From contig OX336340.1 of NCBI GenBank assembly GCA_946902875.1, forward strand, positions 14,399,566 through 14,463,565: 64,000 bases of DNA, given 5' to 3'. This DNA is from Nematopogon swammerdamellus (taxonomy: Eukaryota > Arthropoda > Insecta > Lepidoptera > Adelidae). Under the pieces are notes generated by a model that made no database searches, was not told the origin of the DNA, and saw only the letters and a program-made list of their open reading frames with translations. This document shows, one piece after another, positions 34,470-46,809 of the stretch. Within the stretch, counting starts at the first letter, position 1. Each line of letters starts with the position of its first letter. Made by a program: the position numbers and the translations under genes.

Positions 34470-35530
34470 AGGAACCTGCGCGTGTTTATGTCGCGGATGC
34501 TGCGATACCATCTCCGGAGTTGTTGTCGATGTACAATGCTGAGATAAACCTTAGCTTCTATATTATGAGACGCGCCACCTTCTAAAATGTAAACGAATAG
34601 AGGATTTCACCCCTCCAAGATCGACGAGTTAGTGGAATTGATATAGACTAAGATATATGTAGTTAGTAGGTATATATGAATCAGTGACTACTTCTAATGA
34701 ACACCTCATCCTACTTTACCTATTAAAGTTATCATCTAAAACTGTTTACATAAATATTAAATACAATTTAAGTACACATAAAGTAAACCAACTGATCATA
34801 AAACAACGTGAATTAAACACGAGTAACTAACTTATTAACATAAAACCTAAATAATTACATATATATCTAATTAAATCAGATACAATATAAATAAATTAAT
34901 GTTTTAAACGTGAAGATTTTACTGAAATAAAATCGTACGGCAGTAAATTGCTGTACCATAAATAAAAATATTATAATAAATGTGTAAAAAATTAAAGTAT
35001 AGTAAGTAATTATTATAAAAAAGCTATTAAAATGAATTTGATGAAGGTGGAACATTAACCAGATGTGCGGAACGGAAGATATTATTCACTGGAATCAGAA
35101 ACTTATTACTGCGTATTAGAGTAACTTCGATTATATCTTGCGGCCTGGGTAAGTTCAAAAGCTCTTCGCATTGGTTCGATAACATTAGAGTATAACATCA
35201 ACCGCTTTGTAGAGCATTGTAGAGTCTGTGAACAACGTTCTGACGCCACCGTTTTCCCCGCGAGATTTTTCGACAATGCCACACGAACGCGACGACATGT
35301 CGTCACTGAAACTGAACGCTCCAGCTACTTCACCATTATTATATTATATTCTAGGCGTGTATTAGTTTAATCAAAATTTTAATGGAATATGTTTGTCCAG
35401 GTGAAGGCCCGTGATCTTGAATGATTTCAATCAATTTTGTTTGCATGTGTGCAAGAGGTTAGCCAGGATGATGCTCTGGGCGGGGCAAGCAACGCAGTAT
35501 AAAACTATTAAACGCATCACGCCCGAACGG
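34470..35530. other. No gene seen
   Basis: AT-rich DNA without recognised elements. Confidence 0.3.
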
Positions 35531-35532
35531 AA

Positions 35533-35825
35533 GCACAGACATGGCACCTAGTTCACCAAGTTGTTATGGGCTGACATCACGGATGTGGTATGGTGACGTA
35601 GCCAACCGTGTAAGTTTTCATAAAAAAAAGAGATTGTGTTGTTAGCTCAAACTCAAGTTTGTTTATTATTTTTGTCTATGCGAGGGTCAAGTGCTCCACA
35701 CCACCCCATTTTTTTAATGTGTTAAACCCTACCGCCTAGTAATGTGAGAGAAGGAACCTGCAGTTTTACATGCAATTCCAAACACGGCCAGTCTCAACGG
35801 TCGACGGTCACCCATCCATATATAT
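35533..35825. mobile_element. Two SINE fragments in opposite orientation
   Basis: 35533-35628 is a + strand 3' tail with an A-run; 35715-35825 is a minus-strand piece of the 5' half, including CGGTCACCCATCCA from the 5S-like body. Confidence 0.65.
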
Positions 35826-37159
35826 ATAGGTATTGAACTTCTTTACTATATTTTTTCTTAAACTTTTGAACATTCTTTCTTTGCTAAATAAAGATTGAAA
35901 TGAAATAAAAAACTGAAACACAGTTTTAGAAGGCGTCCTCACTACACACCAGAAAGTCGCTCCTCTCCATCTATGGTTCAAGAAGACTGGCGTGAATTAT
36001 CGCTACGGTAAATCGATAGTTCGTAGAAAGGTTCTTGCGCCAAATGGTGGCGTCAAAACGGTTGCGGCGAAAACGCTGCAACAAATAACTTATCAATCAC
36101 CCACGTATAAAGCTCATGACTTGTTTAGTTGATTGATGTTAGTTCCTTAGATTCATTGCTGATTAGAATTTGTTGTGTAGCAGATAACATGTACCTATCG
36201 TTCTAAAACTTGGAGTGGTTGTGAGCTCCCACCAGCACACGATTAACCAACTTCAGTGCTCCCAACTGTAGTTAAATCGTTGTATAATTTATCAGTAAAA
36301 TATTAAAAATTTGGAAAACAAAAATTACAAATAGATTTCAGTAATGTATTCCCTCTTCCATTATTCTTGTGTATTCCATTATATGCAAGAAAAGTAGTTG
36401 TATAGTGAAATACATTATAACGTACTTGTACGTTGACCGTGCAGAATAAAAAAAAATGTTGATCGTGTCCGTTTTAAAGAAAATTATAATTAGCAGCTCA
36501 GCCGTACCCGTAGATTCCAACACGACTTAGCCTATACTTAATAATAATCCGTTGGCCAGCAAACTAAATTGGAGATTGTTTTGTCTTTATTGCACAACAC
36601 CACAACACCCTAATCTTAAAATTTATTACATACACTACGACTTGTTTGTCCGAGTGTGTAGACACCTCATCGATATAAAAAAAAAATACACAAAAAATAC
36701 GTTATTCAGATTATAATGTTTGTTATCGTTCTGTCAATCAAATCGGTAGGTATCGAGAATTATATTTAGTAATAATTAAAAATAACTAACTTTGGCATAT
36801 ATTTGAACGTACGTGTATAAGATATAATAATTATCATTTCATAAGTTGGAACATGAAGGGGAATTAAATTATAATGCCTATGCCATTACAAAAGGCTTCA
36901 TTGTTGAAATACTTGGCACATGGAACATTATGGAATGGTACCAGATACCACATTAAAACACCACGTCCGTCTCCCTGTTTGTCGTGTGACACGGCGATAA
37001 TCTATACTCTGTCTTTTAATTCGAGAGACTGTTTAGGCATATCCAAAATGACAAGCTTAAAAATAATGGTTGCAGCTCATTTTCGAAGAGATGTGTTTCG
37101 GATATTTTGAATCGATTTATAAATTTATTTTTTGTATAGCTGTATGTTCGCCTCTCCAA

Positions 37160-37235
37160 GCGAATGTGGTAGCCGATACTTTATCTCGTCCGCCCCACGA
37201 TGAAGATCAGATCTACCACCCGGGCACAGCTACTA
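37160..37235 (+). pseudogene. Possible Ty3/gypsy RNase H remnant
   Basis: The frame reads LQANVVADTLSRPPHDED, like the N(V/I)VADALSRPP end of Ty3/gypsy RNase H, then soon stops. It is only about 25 codons, so the call is tentative. Confidence 0.4.
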
Positions 37236-37884
37236 TTTCAATATGAAAATATATGCAACTAAACACATAATGCGTAATTTTTTCAAGTGCCAGTTTTACT
37301 CACGCACTGAGGGTTCCGTAGATCCGCTATGCTATACCATACCTGTCAAAAAACCATATTCATCTATTTGTGGTCTTTCCATAACTCAAAATATAAATAC
37401 CTGTGGCTCCATCTATTATCCAGTAGCGTAAATATGTACTAATCGATTCTTAGTATGTTTCGTGTATGGGGATCCCGTTATTTTGTATTTTTGTTTTTCT
37501 TTTATTTTTTGTTGGCATATGCGCCATAATAACACATAATTCTGTGAAAATTTCAACCGGCTACCTATTACGGTTCAAACTATAATACAGCGCTAGGTAG
37601 GACGGACGGACAGGCAGAAAGAAAGGCAGACAGACAGACAGACAGACGGCGTAGGCTTAGTAATATGCTTCCGTATGGATACGGAACCCTAAAAAGTGGT
37701 CAAGTGAGAGTCTGACTCGCACACCCAGGTTCCGTACTGGTCGTGATATTTCACACACAGAGAGATATCTAAGTTTGTTTTCATTTGAACCTTTATCTAA
37801 GCCACAGCTGTGAGTGATGGGCAGAAGCTGACTCCGTGACACCACCTTCGACCTCAATGTTGCAGAAAATTAAAGCAAATACGT

Positions 37885-38290
37885 GAAATCAACATTCAAG
37901 TCTCCGAGTAGTACGAGGGGCCGCAGCGGTGCACGGTTGTCGCGTTCCACAAGCCTTGCGATTCCGCGGCCGATGCACTCGGGCGCGGTGTTCACAGGGT
38001 TGCCAGATGGTCCAGATAAAAAAAGAAGACATTTTTCACCAAAGGGTCCCCTTTGATTTTTCGGGTAAAAGTTTTACGAAAAATCTTTCCCCCATTTGTT
38101 TTGTCCGCGGAAGTCTAAAACGTTTCCGCGGACAAGACTTCAAAAAAGCGGACTGTCTGCGGTAAAAGCGGACACCTGACAACCCTGGGTGTTCAGCAAG
38201 CAACGCGGCGACCTGCGCAGCCGCGCCCAGCTGTACAGCCCACACACTCGTAGCGCAGTGTCGCTGCACTACTCTTGGCAACTGTAGGGA
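37885..38290 (-). pseudogene. LINE endonuclease fragment interrupted by a hAT MITE
   Basis: The minus strand reads PLVLLGDLNVDFT, the GDFN-type active-site block of LINE endonucleases, preceded by IGRGIARLVERDNRAP. The reading resumes on the other side of the MITE at 37995-38187. Confidence 0.7.
37995..38187. mobile_element. hAT MITE, 193 bp, with perfect 8-bp target duplication
   Basis: The ends are CAGGGTTGCCAGATGGTCC and the inverted complement of CAGGGTTGTCAGGTGTCCG. It is flanked by GGTGTTCA at 37987-37994 and 38188-38195. No transposase is present. Confidence 0.92.
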
Positions 38291-38394
38291 GCGACATCTT
38301 GCACGAACTCCGACTTAACGTACTCGTATCTACGGCAACGAGCCCCAGCCCGGATCGGCCTAGCCGCTTGCGAGAACCCTACGGGCGCATATAA

Positions 38395-38655
38395 CGAACT
38401 TGCTACCCTTATCCCTCCTCCTCCTGTTCGCCTTCGCTAAACCCGCAATACTCTCGCGGAACACCGCTTTGTAGTCGACAGGAGAGTTCTTAGAACTGCA
38501 CGATTCTCAAAATCGTTCTTTTGGAATATCTTCCCCACTGCTACAATCCACGGATCTTCAAATCGCGGGTTAATAGCCTTTCCCAGCGACATTAGTCTAC
38601 CTCCAAGCCGGACTGGCACGCACTCACCCAGTTCGGAAGCAATAAAAAAATATGT
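38395..38655 (+). repeat. LINE 3' fragment
   Basis: The pieces CCCTTATCCCTCCTCCTCC and CCAGCGACATTAGTCTACCT match the LINE end at 14400-14560, with an intervening insertion and an A-rich end. Confidence 0.6.
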
Positions 38656-38879
38656 CAACAAATAATAAAAAAATAAATAGTAAAAAATTAAGGGGTCCCC
38701 ATAAGAACGTGCTAAGAATCGATTAGTAAATAATTCACATAATAGATGGCGCCATAGGTAGTTTGCATTGCAGACAGACAACCGATAGACGGATATGGTT
38801 TTTTAGCACGTATGTTAGAGTTGATTTACGGAACCCTCTGTGCGTGAGTCAAACTCGCACTTGACCGATTTTTAAAATC

Positions 38880-39830
38880 AATTTTACTATAGTTTAGAAA
38901 AATAATTATGTATGTCATTTTAAAAACTCGCTTGTTGAAGTGAACGAGCTTGCCCATGCATGACCGACGTGTACTGGCTGCATCTTTGGAATAAGCGTCG
39001 TTTCATAGGATCAATCAAGGCCAAACTAAATCAGCGGTCTTCGATGCTTACCTACCTCCGAATATAATACACTCAATGTAATTACATGCCGTATAATACA
39101 TTGACACTGAGAACGGGAAGTGTATATTCATAATAAACGTTTGGGTGCACGCGATGCATTTTTCAATGAATAAAATATGTTATGACAATGAATTTTTCCA
39201 ATAAAAATCTACTGTACGTATATGCTCGTGGTATGAAATTATGGTAAATAAGTAAATATAAATATTGTAATGAGTCTTACCGAATTGGTTACAAAATTAT
39301 GCTTCCATCCTTTAGATGGTTTATTTTAAGTATTATCTACCTATTCTGTAAAAGATCTACTTTAAAATTGCAAAACTTTGACCTAATTTTAGCAGTTCTA
39401 CAACTTGTGTTATAATATGTTTTTATCCACACCAAACCATACATATTTTTGTATCCGTGCATGAGGAATACCAGGATAACCAGCGGCAGCCATACTATAT
39501 CATGTACTTTTATAATCAAGTTCAAATCAAGCTCGCGCATGCTACATGCATGCAAATTATGCAAGAAATTACCAGTACCCTCCCAACTTACTCAAGTTCT
39601 TATTTACGACGCCTCGACGAGATTATTACATTATTAGCGACGCGAACATTACTTAAAGGTCTCTTATGGGAAAACTGCGCGGATAAACTTAGAAAACCAG
39701 GGCGTGCATCGTCCTGCGGGGATATTGTCTATTAGAAAATTCATCGCTACTAGCAATTTGTCATGATCCATCTCCTTCGCTCCAACTGGCTTCTCAATGC
39801 GTCTAGTGAGACAGAGCTGCGGCTAACGCT
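38880..39830. other. No gene seen
   Basis: AT-rich DNA. A 92-codon ORF at 39457-39735 matches no family and has no exon context. Confidence 0.3.
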
Positions 39831-39839
39831 ATTCTGCGA

Positions 39840-41030
39840 TAATCGCTAGAGCAGGCAGGCTGGAGGTGCGGAGGCTACCGCGCCGCGCCCGCGGCCGCGC
39901 CGCCCGCACAGCCTCGCCCGCGCCGCATCCGGCTCGCGTCTGCAGCGCTGCGGTGCAATGCCACGCCCGCGATCGCCTCCGCCTAGAACGATAAAAAAAG
40001 CTATGGACGCCGGACTGTCAAATGCTTGTATAAGAACTAGCGTCGCCGAGTTGCGGGGAGCGGAGTGTACTTACCGATGATAAGATATTCCACTATTGTG
40101 CACACTAAACTTGGCTGTAGTGATTTTACACGTAAACACAGAGCATTCGGGCATTTTAAACAGGTTTTTGCGAACGCGGCCGATGACAGACTGACGGGCC
40201 AGCGCGCGACCGTCCAATGAAACAAGTATGCTATTACTTATATCGTGTTACGCTGGCGAGGATAGGGTTCGGGGTCCATACCTTTTTTATAGTTCTAGGC
40301 CTCCGCACTAGCACAGCCAATATGCCAAACAGCAAACATTCACGTTCAACCGTCGTCGTTGCCAAATATCCGCGTTCAAATGTTATTCTCATTCTTCTTA
40401 GTTCACCGGCTGCCGCAAATTAAACCATGCCCCTAACATGAGATGCCGTTGTTGCTATTCGGTTGACATACTGTGGGCATGCATGCATATCCTCTTATCG
40501 TTTGTGACAACATTAGCAACGTTATTTATTTAGTTCTCTGTAAACATTTAGGGCTTAAAAATAAGCTTCTGTTCAACCTGGCTTCTCTAATTATTGACAT
40601 ATTCGTAAAGTTTCATGACTCATTTGAGTTCATATAAATGTATATAGTTTTAACTGAAGCATCAATAGATTCATTAAAAAATTTAAAAAAGCTGTATACA
40701 TTTTGTGAAATTACATTTTGAAAATTTAAGTGTATCTACTTACTTCTCCGTAAGTTTCCAATTCAGGAAAAGCGGACATACTGATCGCGCTCCAACAAAA
40801 CAAATCACAAAATGTAATATTAAAATATGAAAGAGGAAAAGAGAACAACGCGGCAACGTAGAGAACGCAAGATAAAACGTGAATTCAGCAAGGAGGCTAT
40901 ATTGTGTTGGTGTGCTGTGCCAAGTGTGCGGCGGGCGCCGCCGTCGCGCGTCGCCGCGCCGGTAGCAGCGGAGCGGGGAGGCGTAGCGCGGAGGGAGGCT
41001 CTTCTTCGTCGGCGACCGGTGGAGACTGCT
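39840..41030. other. Two CpG-rich patches
   Basis: CG-dense blocks lie at about 39850-39990 and 40915-41030. The Arg-rich ORFs over the second are compositional. Confidence 0.3.
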
Positions 41031-41369
41031 GAACTGAACATTAAATTTTTGGTCTTTTCAAATGAATTCCAGAAAGTTCAGATTCCATCTGTATTTTTGG
41101 TGAATTGTTTATTTTGTAAACGTAAGTGCCTATTTCATACCTGTTTTGTCGTTAGCAGGCCATGGTGATTATTAGGTACAATTTTGTAATCGTTCTTAAG
41201 TGGTTATTTCAAAGTAGTAAATACTCGAATAATTTTTATTTTGGATTTCCGCGGTCATTCTTTATAATTTTAAAATCCACTTATGCTCTATTCTTACATA
41301 TTATTTATTATATATACTACAACGACTCTTCACAAGAGTTGGTCAAACATCCTATTAGTTTAACTGAGC

Positions 41370-41580
41370 TATTCTTGTATATATATGTAGGTATGTATAG
41401 GTATATATTATTGGTTTCTCGGAAACTAACGATTAGGATGAAATGTCGTATTTAGATAATATTTTACTTTCCAATTTATATCCTATATATATGTATATTG
41501 GAAAGTCAGACAGGAGATGAAACCTATATTCTAATATAGGTATCATCTCCCTGGCAAAATCCGTTTTCACAAAAAAAAAA
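41370..41580 (+). repeat. Dispersed repeat, related to 26500-26695
   Basis: It shares ATTGGTTTCTCGG … TTTAGATAATATTTTA and the AAATCCGTTTTCACA end. A 60-base part, 41460-41550, is locally self-complementary (TATATTGGAAAGTCAG and neighbours). Confidence 0.5.
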
Positions 41581-42036
41581 GACACCGATGATCGTTTCTA
41601 AACCAAGGGTCGATGTCCCTTTCTACATAGAGAGATTCAGTTAAGTCCGACTCCAACTCTCACATCAAGGTTCCGTATGTACCACGGAGAAATTATTTAT
41701 CCGCGCGCTTCGTTCTTCCTTTTTATTTTCGTTCTGTGATGTGTGCATCGTATTATTGCATTGTGACTCAGCGCTGAATAAATGATCATTTTATATACTT
41801 TCTTGAGGAATTTTAAAACCGCTATAGTTTTTCTGTAATCCTAATAAATAAAGCACACATATCTAAGTATCTAGGCGCCGTCATCATACTATGTTCGCTT
41901 ATAAGTCTGCAACTATCGGATCATTCGCATGGAGTTCTCACTGACGCACCTATTCTGTAAATCTCATAAGGGATGGTAAAGCATATTTTTCATCTCGAAG
42001 CAAATTTAGTTGATTTCCTCAATTAGACCTAAATTA

Positions 42037-42435
42037 TATAAGGTGCTTCGTTATTTATGTCAAAATTTCCAGAGGGTTACATACGCACTCAAATAAACAC
42101 TTTACGTAAGAAAAAAACATATGTTTATAGGAGCCTTTTTCCTCCTAACAAAAAAATAAAATCAAATAAGTAACTGTAAAAACAAATCATAGTGACCTTG
42201 TGACTTACTTACAACAAACAGCTGTTCTGCGTTTGAACATAGTACGATCATTGACCCCGTACAATACAAGTTACCTACTGTTACACACAGGTTAATGTTT
42301 AGGTAGCAAACATGTTTTGTTAAATTTCTCGAAAAGTAATGCTAAAAACATGTAATTTTTTTTGCGTAACGTTTTTATTTGAATTTCTATGTAACCCTCC
42401 TGAAATTTTAGACATAAATAACGAAGCACCTTATA
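42037..42435. mobile_element. MITE A, about 395 bp
   Basis: The inverted ends are AAGGTGCTTCGTTATTTATG and its complement; the arms continue through the GAGGGTTACAT block. It is flanked by TATA on both sides and has no coding potential. Confidence 0.82.
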
Positions 42436-43425
42436 CAGGTGTCCCAAAACTCAACGTCAAGCGGGAACCAGGGAGTAGGCCAGTTTATGAGTACCCAGGG
42501 AATAATAAGAAAAAAAAATCGGAGTCATTTGTTTTTTATGATATGAGCATTTTTTGAGAAACGTTGAAAATTGACATTTTTAGGTACTACGACTACAAAT
42601 TTGCAAATATAATTGTTAAACAAATTATAGGTAGCCTAAATAACTCTACTATTGAACAGTATCCCAAACAAAACCAGAATGCCTCTAGTTTTACCAAAAA
42701 AAATATTCAGTTCAATTTTTTTCTAAAAAAATTCACAGATCTCGTGCTCTACACGACTTGAAAAGGCATTGAAAATGCACCTATCTATTACAGATTATAC
42801 AGAAAATAAAATAAAAAATAAAATTATGTTTGTAATAGCCCTTAATTTTCCGCGTCTATTAAGTCCTAATAGATCTTCATATCTCAAAGCTGCGAAGTTC
42901 CACAGGGCTATGACGCCCGAGTAATACCGCACGGCGACGCTCCACGCGCAGCTAAGGGGGAGCATACCGCCCTATCACTCCCACAAAAAAAAGTATAAGA
43001 CATAAAATGTTTCCCGTCTCAATATCTCTAGGGGTCTCTCTCAGTTTTTCGATTTTCGACCTCGTTCAGGAGATATCGAAGATATTCCGAGGTTAAAAAT
43101 TCAAGGTTTTTTTTTGGGTTTTTTCAATTTTCGAAAAAAGTTTTCGATTTTTCCAAATTTTTTTTTCACCGTCTTAAAGCCATTGAAATTTGTCTTTGAA
43201 TGCGTCTTTTGAGCCCTCATACGTCCTCGTGGCCCTAAACCACTATATACCATGGGGCAAACACACTTTCAGCGAAAATGGGGCTCTACCGGAGCGATCG
43301 AAAAAACATTTTCAATGTTAAAATAAATGACTCAGATTTTTTTTTTCTAATTTTTCCTTGGGTAGTCATAAACTGGCCTACTCCCTGGTTCCCGCCTGAC
43401 GTTGAGTTTTGGGACACGGTGTATA
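42434..43425. mobile_element. MITE B copy 1, about 990 bp, with internal insert
   Basis: Inverted ends of about 60 bases (GTGTCCCAAAACTCAACGTC … GGCCAGTTTATGA) lie at both sides. A second, shorter copy is at 48361-48777. The extra 570 bases here include a LINE-like 3' end (42840-42995, ending in an A-run) and AT-rich filler. Confidence 0.85.
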
Positions 43426-43674
43426 CCTACGTGCACAATACAATAAAAATATGAAACAATTTTTTTTTCAGCCCACCGTTCTTAGTCTCAAAACTAAAGT
43501 AGGCAAATTCTCAATAATAATAATATAGTATTATTATTATGTATTATAATTATTTTAGTTAAGTGAATAATAATTAATTAATATTAAAATGTTCCTTGTT
43601 TTTAATAGATGCCTGACCTAACCTCCTAACCGTTCACCGATGTAACTGTAGTTCGTTCGAATGTTTTCTGCGTC

Positions 43675-43800
43675 GTCACACCACACCCTCGCGGCCGCCG
43701 CCCCCCTAGAGGTGCGGGGCGCGAGGGGACGCGCGGGGGCGGCAGCGTCGGGCGACGGACGCTCCGTGGGCGGTCGACGCACGTCGCAGGCAGTCGCCTG
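43675..43800. other. CpG-rich patch
   Basis: A CG-dense block just upstream of the large island. Confidence 0.35.
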
Positions 43801-44279
43801 AAGGATTTACCCGCTTCGAGATAAGCTCTACATATTATATTAAACGTCTCAAATTCAAGTTTGGGATTGCAGTCTCAATAGTAAGATAATTTGGGCTCAC
43901 TTATTACTAATTAATTTCAAGTTATGTTAGGCCACAAACTTTGTACTTAACATAATATTTTTCTCTCTCTCAGGTCTACTCCTCTGAGCTTTTAGCAGAA
44001 AGCTCAATTTCAGATATACTGCAGTAATGCTTCTTTCCAAATATATTCCTCTACTTGATATCGTTCTTATATGATACCCCTAGTTTGACCTCAAATATTG
44101 ACCTCGCGCCCACGTGATTCGAGAATGCGCCTGTGCTGTACCGATCGCCAAATAAGTGAATTGTTGTCAGGTGGCGCGCTCGCGCTCAGTTATTTATACA
44201 CACCGGAGCTAATTAACTCGTCCATACTGCGTCGTCCACGAGCATGAAGTATTAAAACGGCCCGTATAGCCCACAGTCA

Positions 44280-45330
44280 GCATCCTACGGACGTGGACCA
44301 AAATCGAATGTCGTCTCGGGGTGTGTGCGCGCGCACCCTCCTCCGCCTGCCGCGCAGCCTCCGCCGCTCTGCGCCCTCTCTACATCTCGCACGCCTCGCG
44401 TTCCCCTCGCCTCCCCCGCTCTCCCGCTCGCCTGCTTTCCGTTGACTGTGAGCGCTGAAATATTACGATACTCGACGTCGTCCTCGCGGTAGGATCTAAT
44501 GTTTTCAGACCTCGTGTAGATACGTGAAAAATTTAAATCGAGCCACCCGGTCCAGGCAGCATCCAGCGACGCAGTTCTGGTGCGGGGCGTCGCTCCGTCT
44601 GGAACGTCACGTCGCCGCCTCCTCCTCTGCCTGCGCCGCGCGCCGTCCCGGCCGTGGACAGAGAGGTCGACAGTGCCCCTCTTTCGCGCAGCGCCGCCGC
44701 CGCCGTCGCCGCCACGCACGCCCGCGACCCAGTCCGCTCTGACGTTTGTGCGAGCCCGTCGCGCCGCGCCGCCGCCGTCGTCGCCGAGGGGTTTCGCTCT
44801 CTGCTCCTTCTCGCGTCGGTCGGACGCTCGATCTGTGGCGAGAGACGGGCAATAGCGATCCACGCTAACGTCACTAGTGGCGAACGCGCACCGCGAGGGT
44901 GCGGCTCGGACTCGGCCGTTCGTTGAGCGAGGGGTGAGTGGGTGCGTGTCGTAATATTATTCGACGGAGTAGCCGAGGCCGAGGCCGAGCGCCGGGCGGT
45001 AGCGCGCGAGTCCTAGCCGAGCATCGCTCGCCGGCCACGCCGCAACGCATCGCGCCGCGCCTGCCGCGCCCGCCGCGCTCTGTTTACCGCGGCTCGCCGT
45101 CGCAGGCTCCGCCGCCCTGCACCTCACATCTCCACGCCCGACTCGCACTCATTACTCATTCACCTCGCTCAAATATTAAAAGGCGGCGAAGCTCCTCGCG
45201 ACCGACGGAGGTCGAGTCGAAGGCGCGTCGCGTCCGGCCCCGGAGGGTAGCTAGAGTCAGGCGAGGCGAGCGTCGGCCGCACGGTGGGGGCCATGGGCGC
45301 CAAGGGGAGCGTGGAGGCAGCTAAGCTCCA
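44280..45330 (+). promoter_or_regulatory. Large CpG island, probable promoter and first exon
   Basis: About 1 kb of CG-dense DNA, the strongest in the window, ends at an ATG with ideal context (GGGGGCCATGGGC). The many Arg/Ala-rich ORFs on both strands differ in every frame and have no family likeness. The most likely downstream gene on this strand is sif, but this is unproven. Confidence 0.5.
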
Positions 45331-45372
45331 GTCGCAAAATTGGAACAATATCGAGGTTCGTAGCTCTGCCGT
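45293..45372 (+). CDS. Candidate first coding exon with N-myristoylation-type start
   Basis: The ATG at 45293 opens MGAKGSVEAAKLQSQ and continues …NWNNIEVRSSAV up to a strong donor GTGAGT at 45373; GAGGTTCGT at about 45354 is a weaker alternative. MGxxxS is a myristoylation motif, as in MGNKLS of the sif exon at 63685. I do not recognise the protein. It could be an alternative N-terminus of sif, spliced 17-18 kb downstream, or a different gene. Confidence 0.4.
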
Positions 45373-46093
45373 GTGAGTGTTGCAGTATGTGCGTGGTGTG
45401 CGCCTGACGCCTGCCCCTATCCCGGTGACGTTTGTGTTTGTCCTCCCCGCCTAGATAAGGTTTTATCAATCTCATTGCACTCACACTCTCTACTTAGTGT
45501 TGGCACTATGTCGAGAATGATGAGTACGTGTCTACTCACTCACTGATCACTTCTCAGATCGAGGAATTCTTTGGCACAGCGTTCTTCTGAACACCGATAT
45601 GCATGCTTGTATCGATTAAGTATACTCGTAAAAGTAAATGAATAATAAACATGAATTAACAATTCTAAACTTATTAAATATTTTCGGAGAAAGTAAGCTT
45701 GATCTGAAATTTTTGAAATTTTCACTACAAAATGTGAAAGTTACACAAATTTTCACAAGATACTGGGATTACATTATCGTCATATTGCTGACGTATAACG
45801 GGGACTGCTAAAACTAAACGACACTAACTGAAACGAAATTATAAATTGTACGTGTAAGTACGTAGAGTTGACAAAGGCACCTGTGTGACTGCACATAACC
45901 CAATTATTCGTGCTCCCCTGCTGTGTCCCGCACGCCCTCCGCCGCCGCCCCGCTCCGCCCCGCCCTCCTGCTTGTCTCTGGTCTCGTCTCGTGTCGTGTG
46001 CTGTCTCCAAACTTTACTACTCACGTATTTTTATTGGCAATCAATAGCAAGGCGATTTTCTGTAATGGACATTTTTACAATCACTTCGATTAC

Positions 46094-46477
46094 TTTTTTT
46101 TTATGGAAACTGACACGGTTGGCTACATCACCTACAACGTCCGTGATGTCAGCCCATAACACCGGGTGAACTAGGTGCCATGTCAGTGCTTCCCCCTTTG
46201 ATCGTGCCGGCTACACTGAACTGGTCGGAAAACACAAACTATTTACGTAGCCGTTTGGTCCGACGTTTCATTCAGTGCGGTGGTACCAACCCGGGCGGGT
46301 TAAACCCTACCACCAAGTAAGATTAGGAGGGAAGGGACCTATAGTTTTACGAGGAATCCGAACTTCGGTCAGCCTCCAACGGTCAGCGGTCACCCATCCA
46401 AGTACTGACCGCACCCAGCGTTGCTTAACATTCAATAGCGACAGTTGACTGTCTGCACCACTGAGCTATCGAGGCTG
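46094..46477 (-). mobile_element. Full-length SINE with tRNA-like head and 5S rRNA-like body
   Basis: Reading the minus strand from 46477: GATAGCTCAGTGGTGCAGAC (Pol III A-box style), then GTTAAGCAACGCTGGGTGCG and GTCAGTACTTGGATGGGTGA, which closely follow the internal promoter part of 5S rRNA, then a family-specific body and the shared RTE-type tail, ending in an A-run (T-run at 46094-46102). This is the most complete copy in the window. Confidence 0.82.
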
Positions 46478-46599
46478 ACGACGTTTACTTAGATTAGTAT
46501 TAAGTATTTGAATATGTTTTTAGGACTTACAGCGGATGCATACCAAACTGTTCTGCACAATTCTCGCTCTACAGAACCGGTAAACTTTATACTAGATGG

Positions 46600-46800
46600 T
46601 AGGCTTAAACTGCAGCCGGCTCGGTTGATACCACCGCACTAAACAAAAAATAGTTGCATAGCATCCTTTAGCCAAGCATAGTAAGCAATCCAAAGCGAAA
46701 TCTCCCGTACAGCACCTACTCGGAGGCTACATTGGCTGACCGGAGCATAGGCTCTGGCTCTTCTGACTCAGCCTTGCAGGAGAGAGTAAGGAAATGACAA
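46600..46800. repeat. LINE-related fragment
   Basis: It shares GGTTGATACCACCGCACT and the following GCATAGCATCC-type text with 32220-32410 and, reversed, 12780-12965. Confidence 0.5.
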
Positions 46801-46809
46801 ACGCCAGAA

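Noticed and set aside
36874..37110. 78-codon ORF
   Set aside because: No recognisable motif; only the short downstream stretch at 37160-37235 resembles a retrotransposon.
40827..41168. 113-codon basic ORF
   Set aside because: Sits on a CpG patch with Arg-rich low complexity; no homology or splice context.
44285..44926. Several ORFs of 70-190 codons on both strands in the CpG island
   Set aside because: Arg/Ala/Pro-rich in every frame, overlapping each other, no domain likeness; the lack of stops is due to CG-rich composition.
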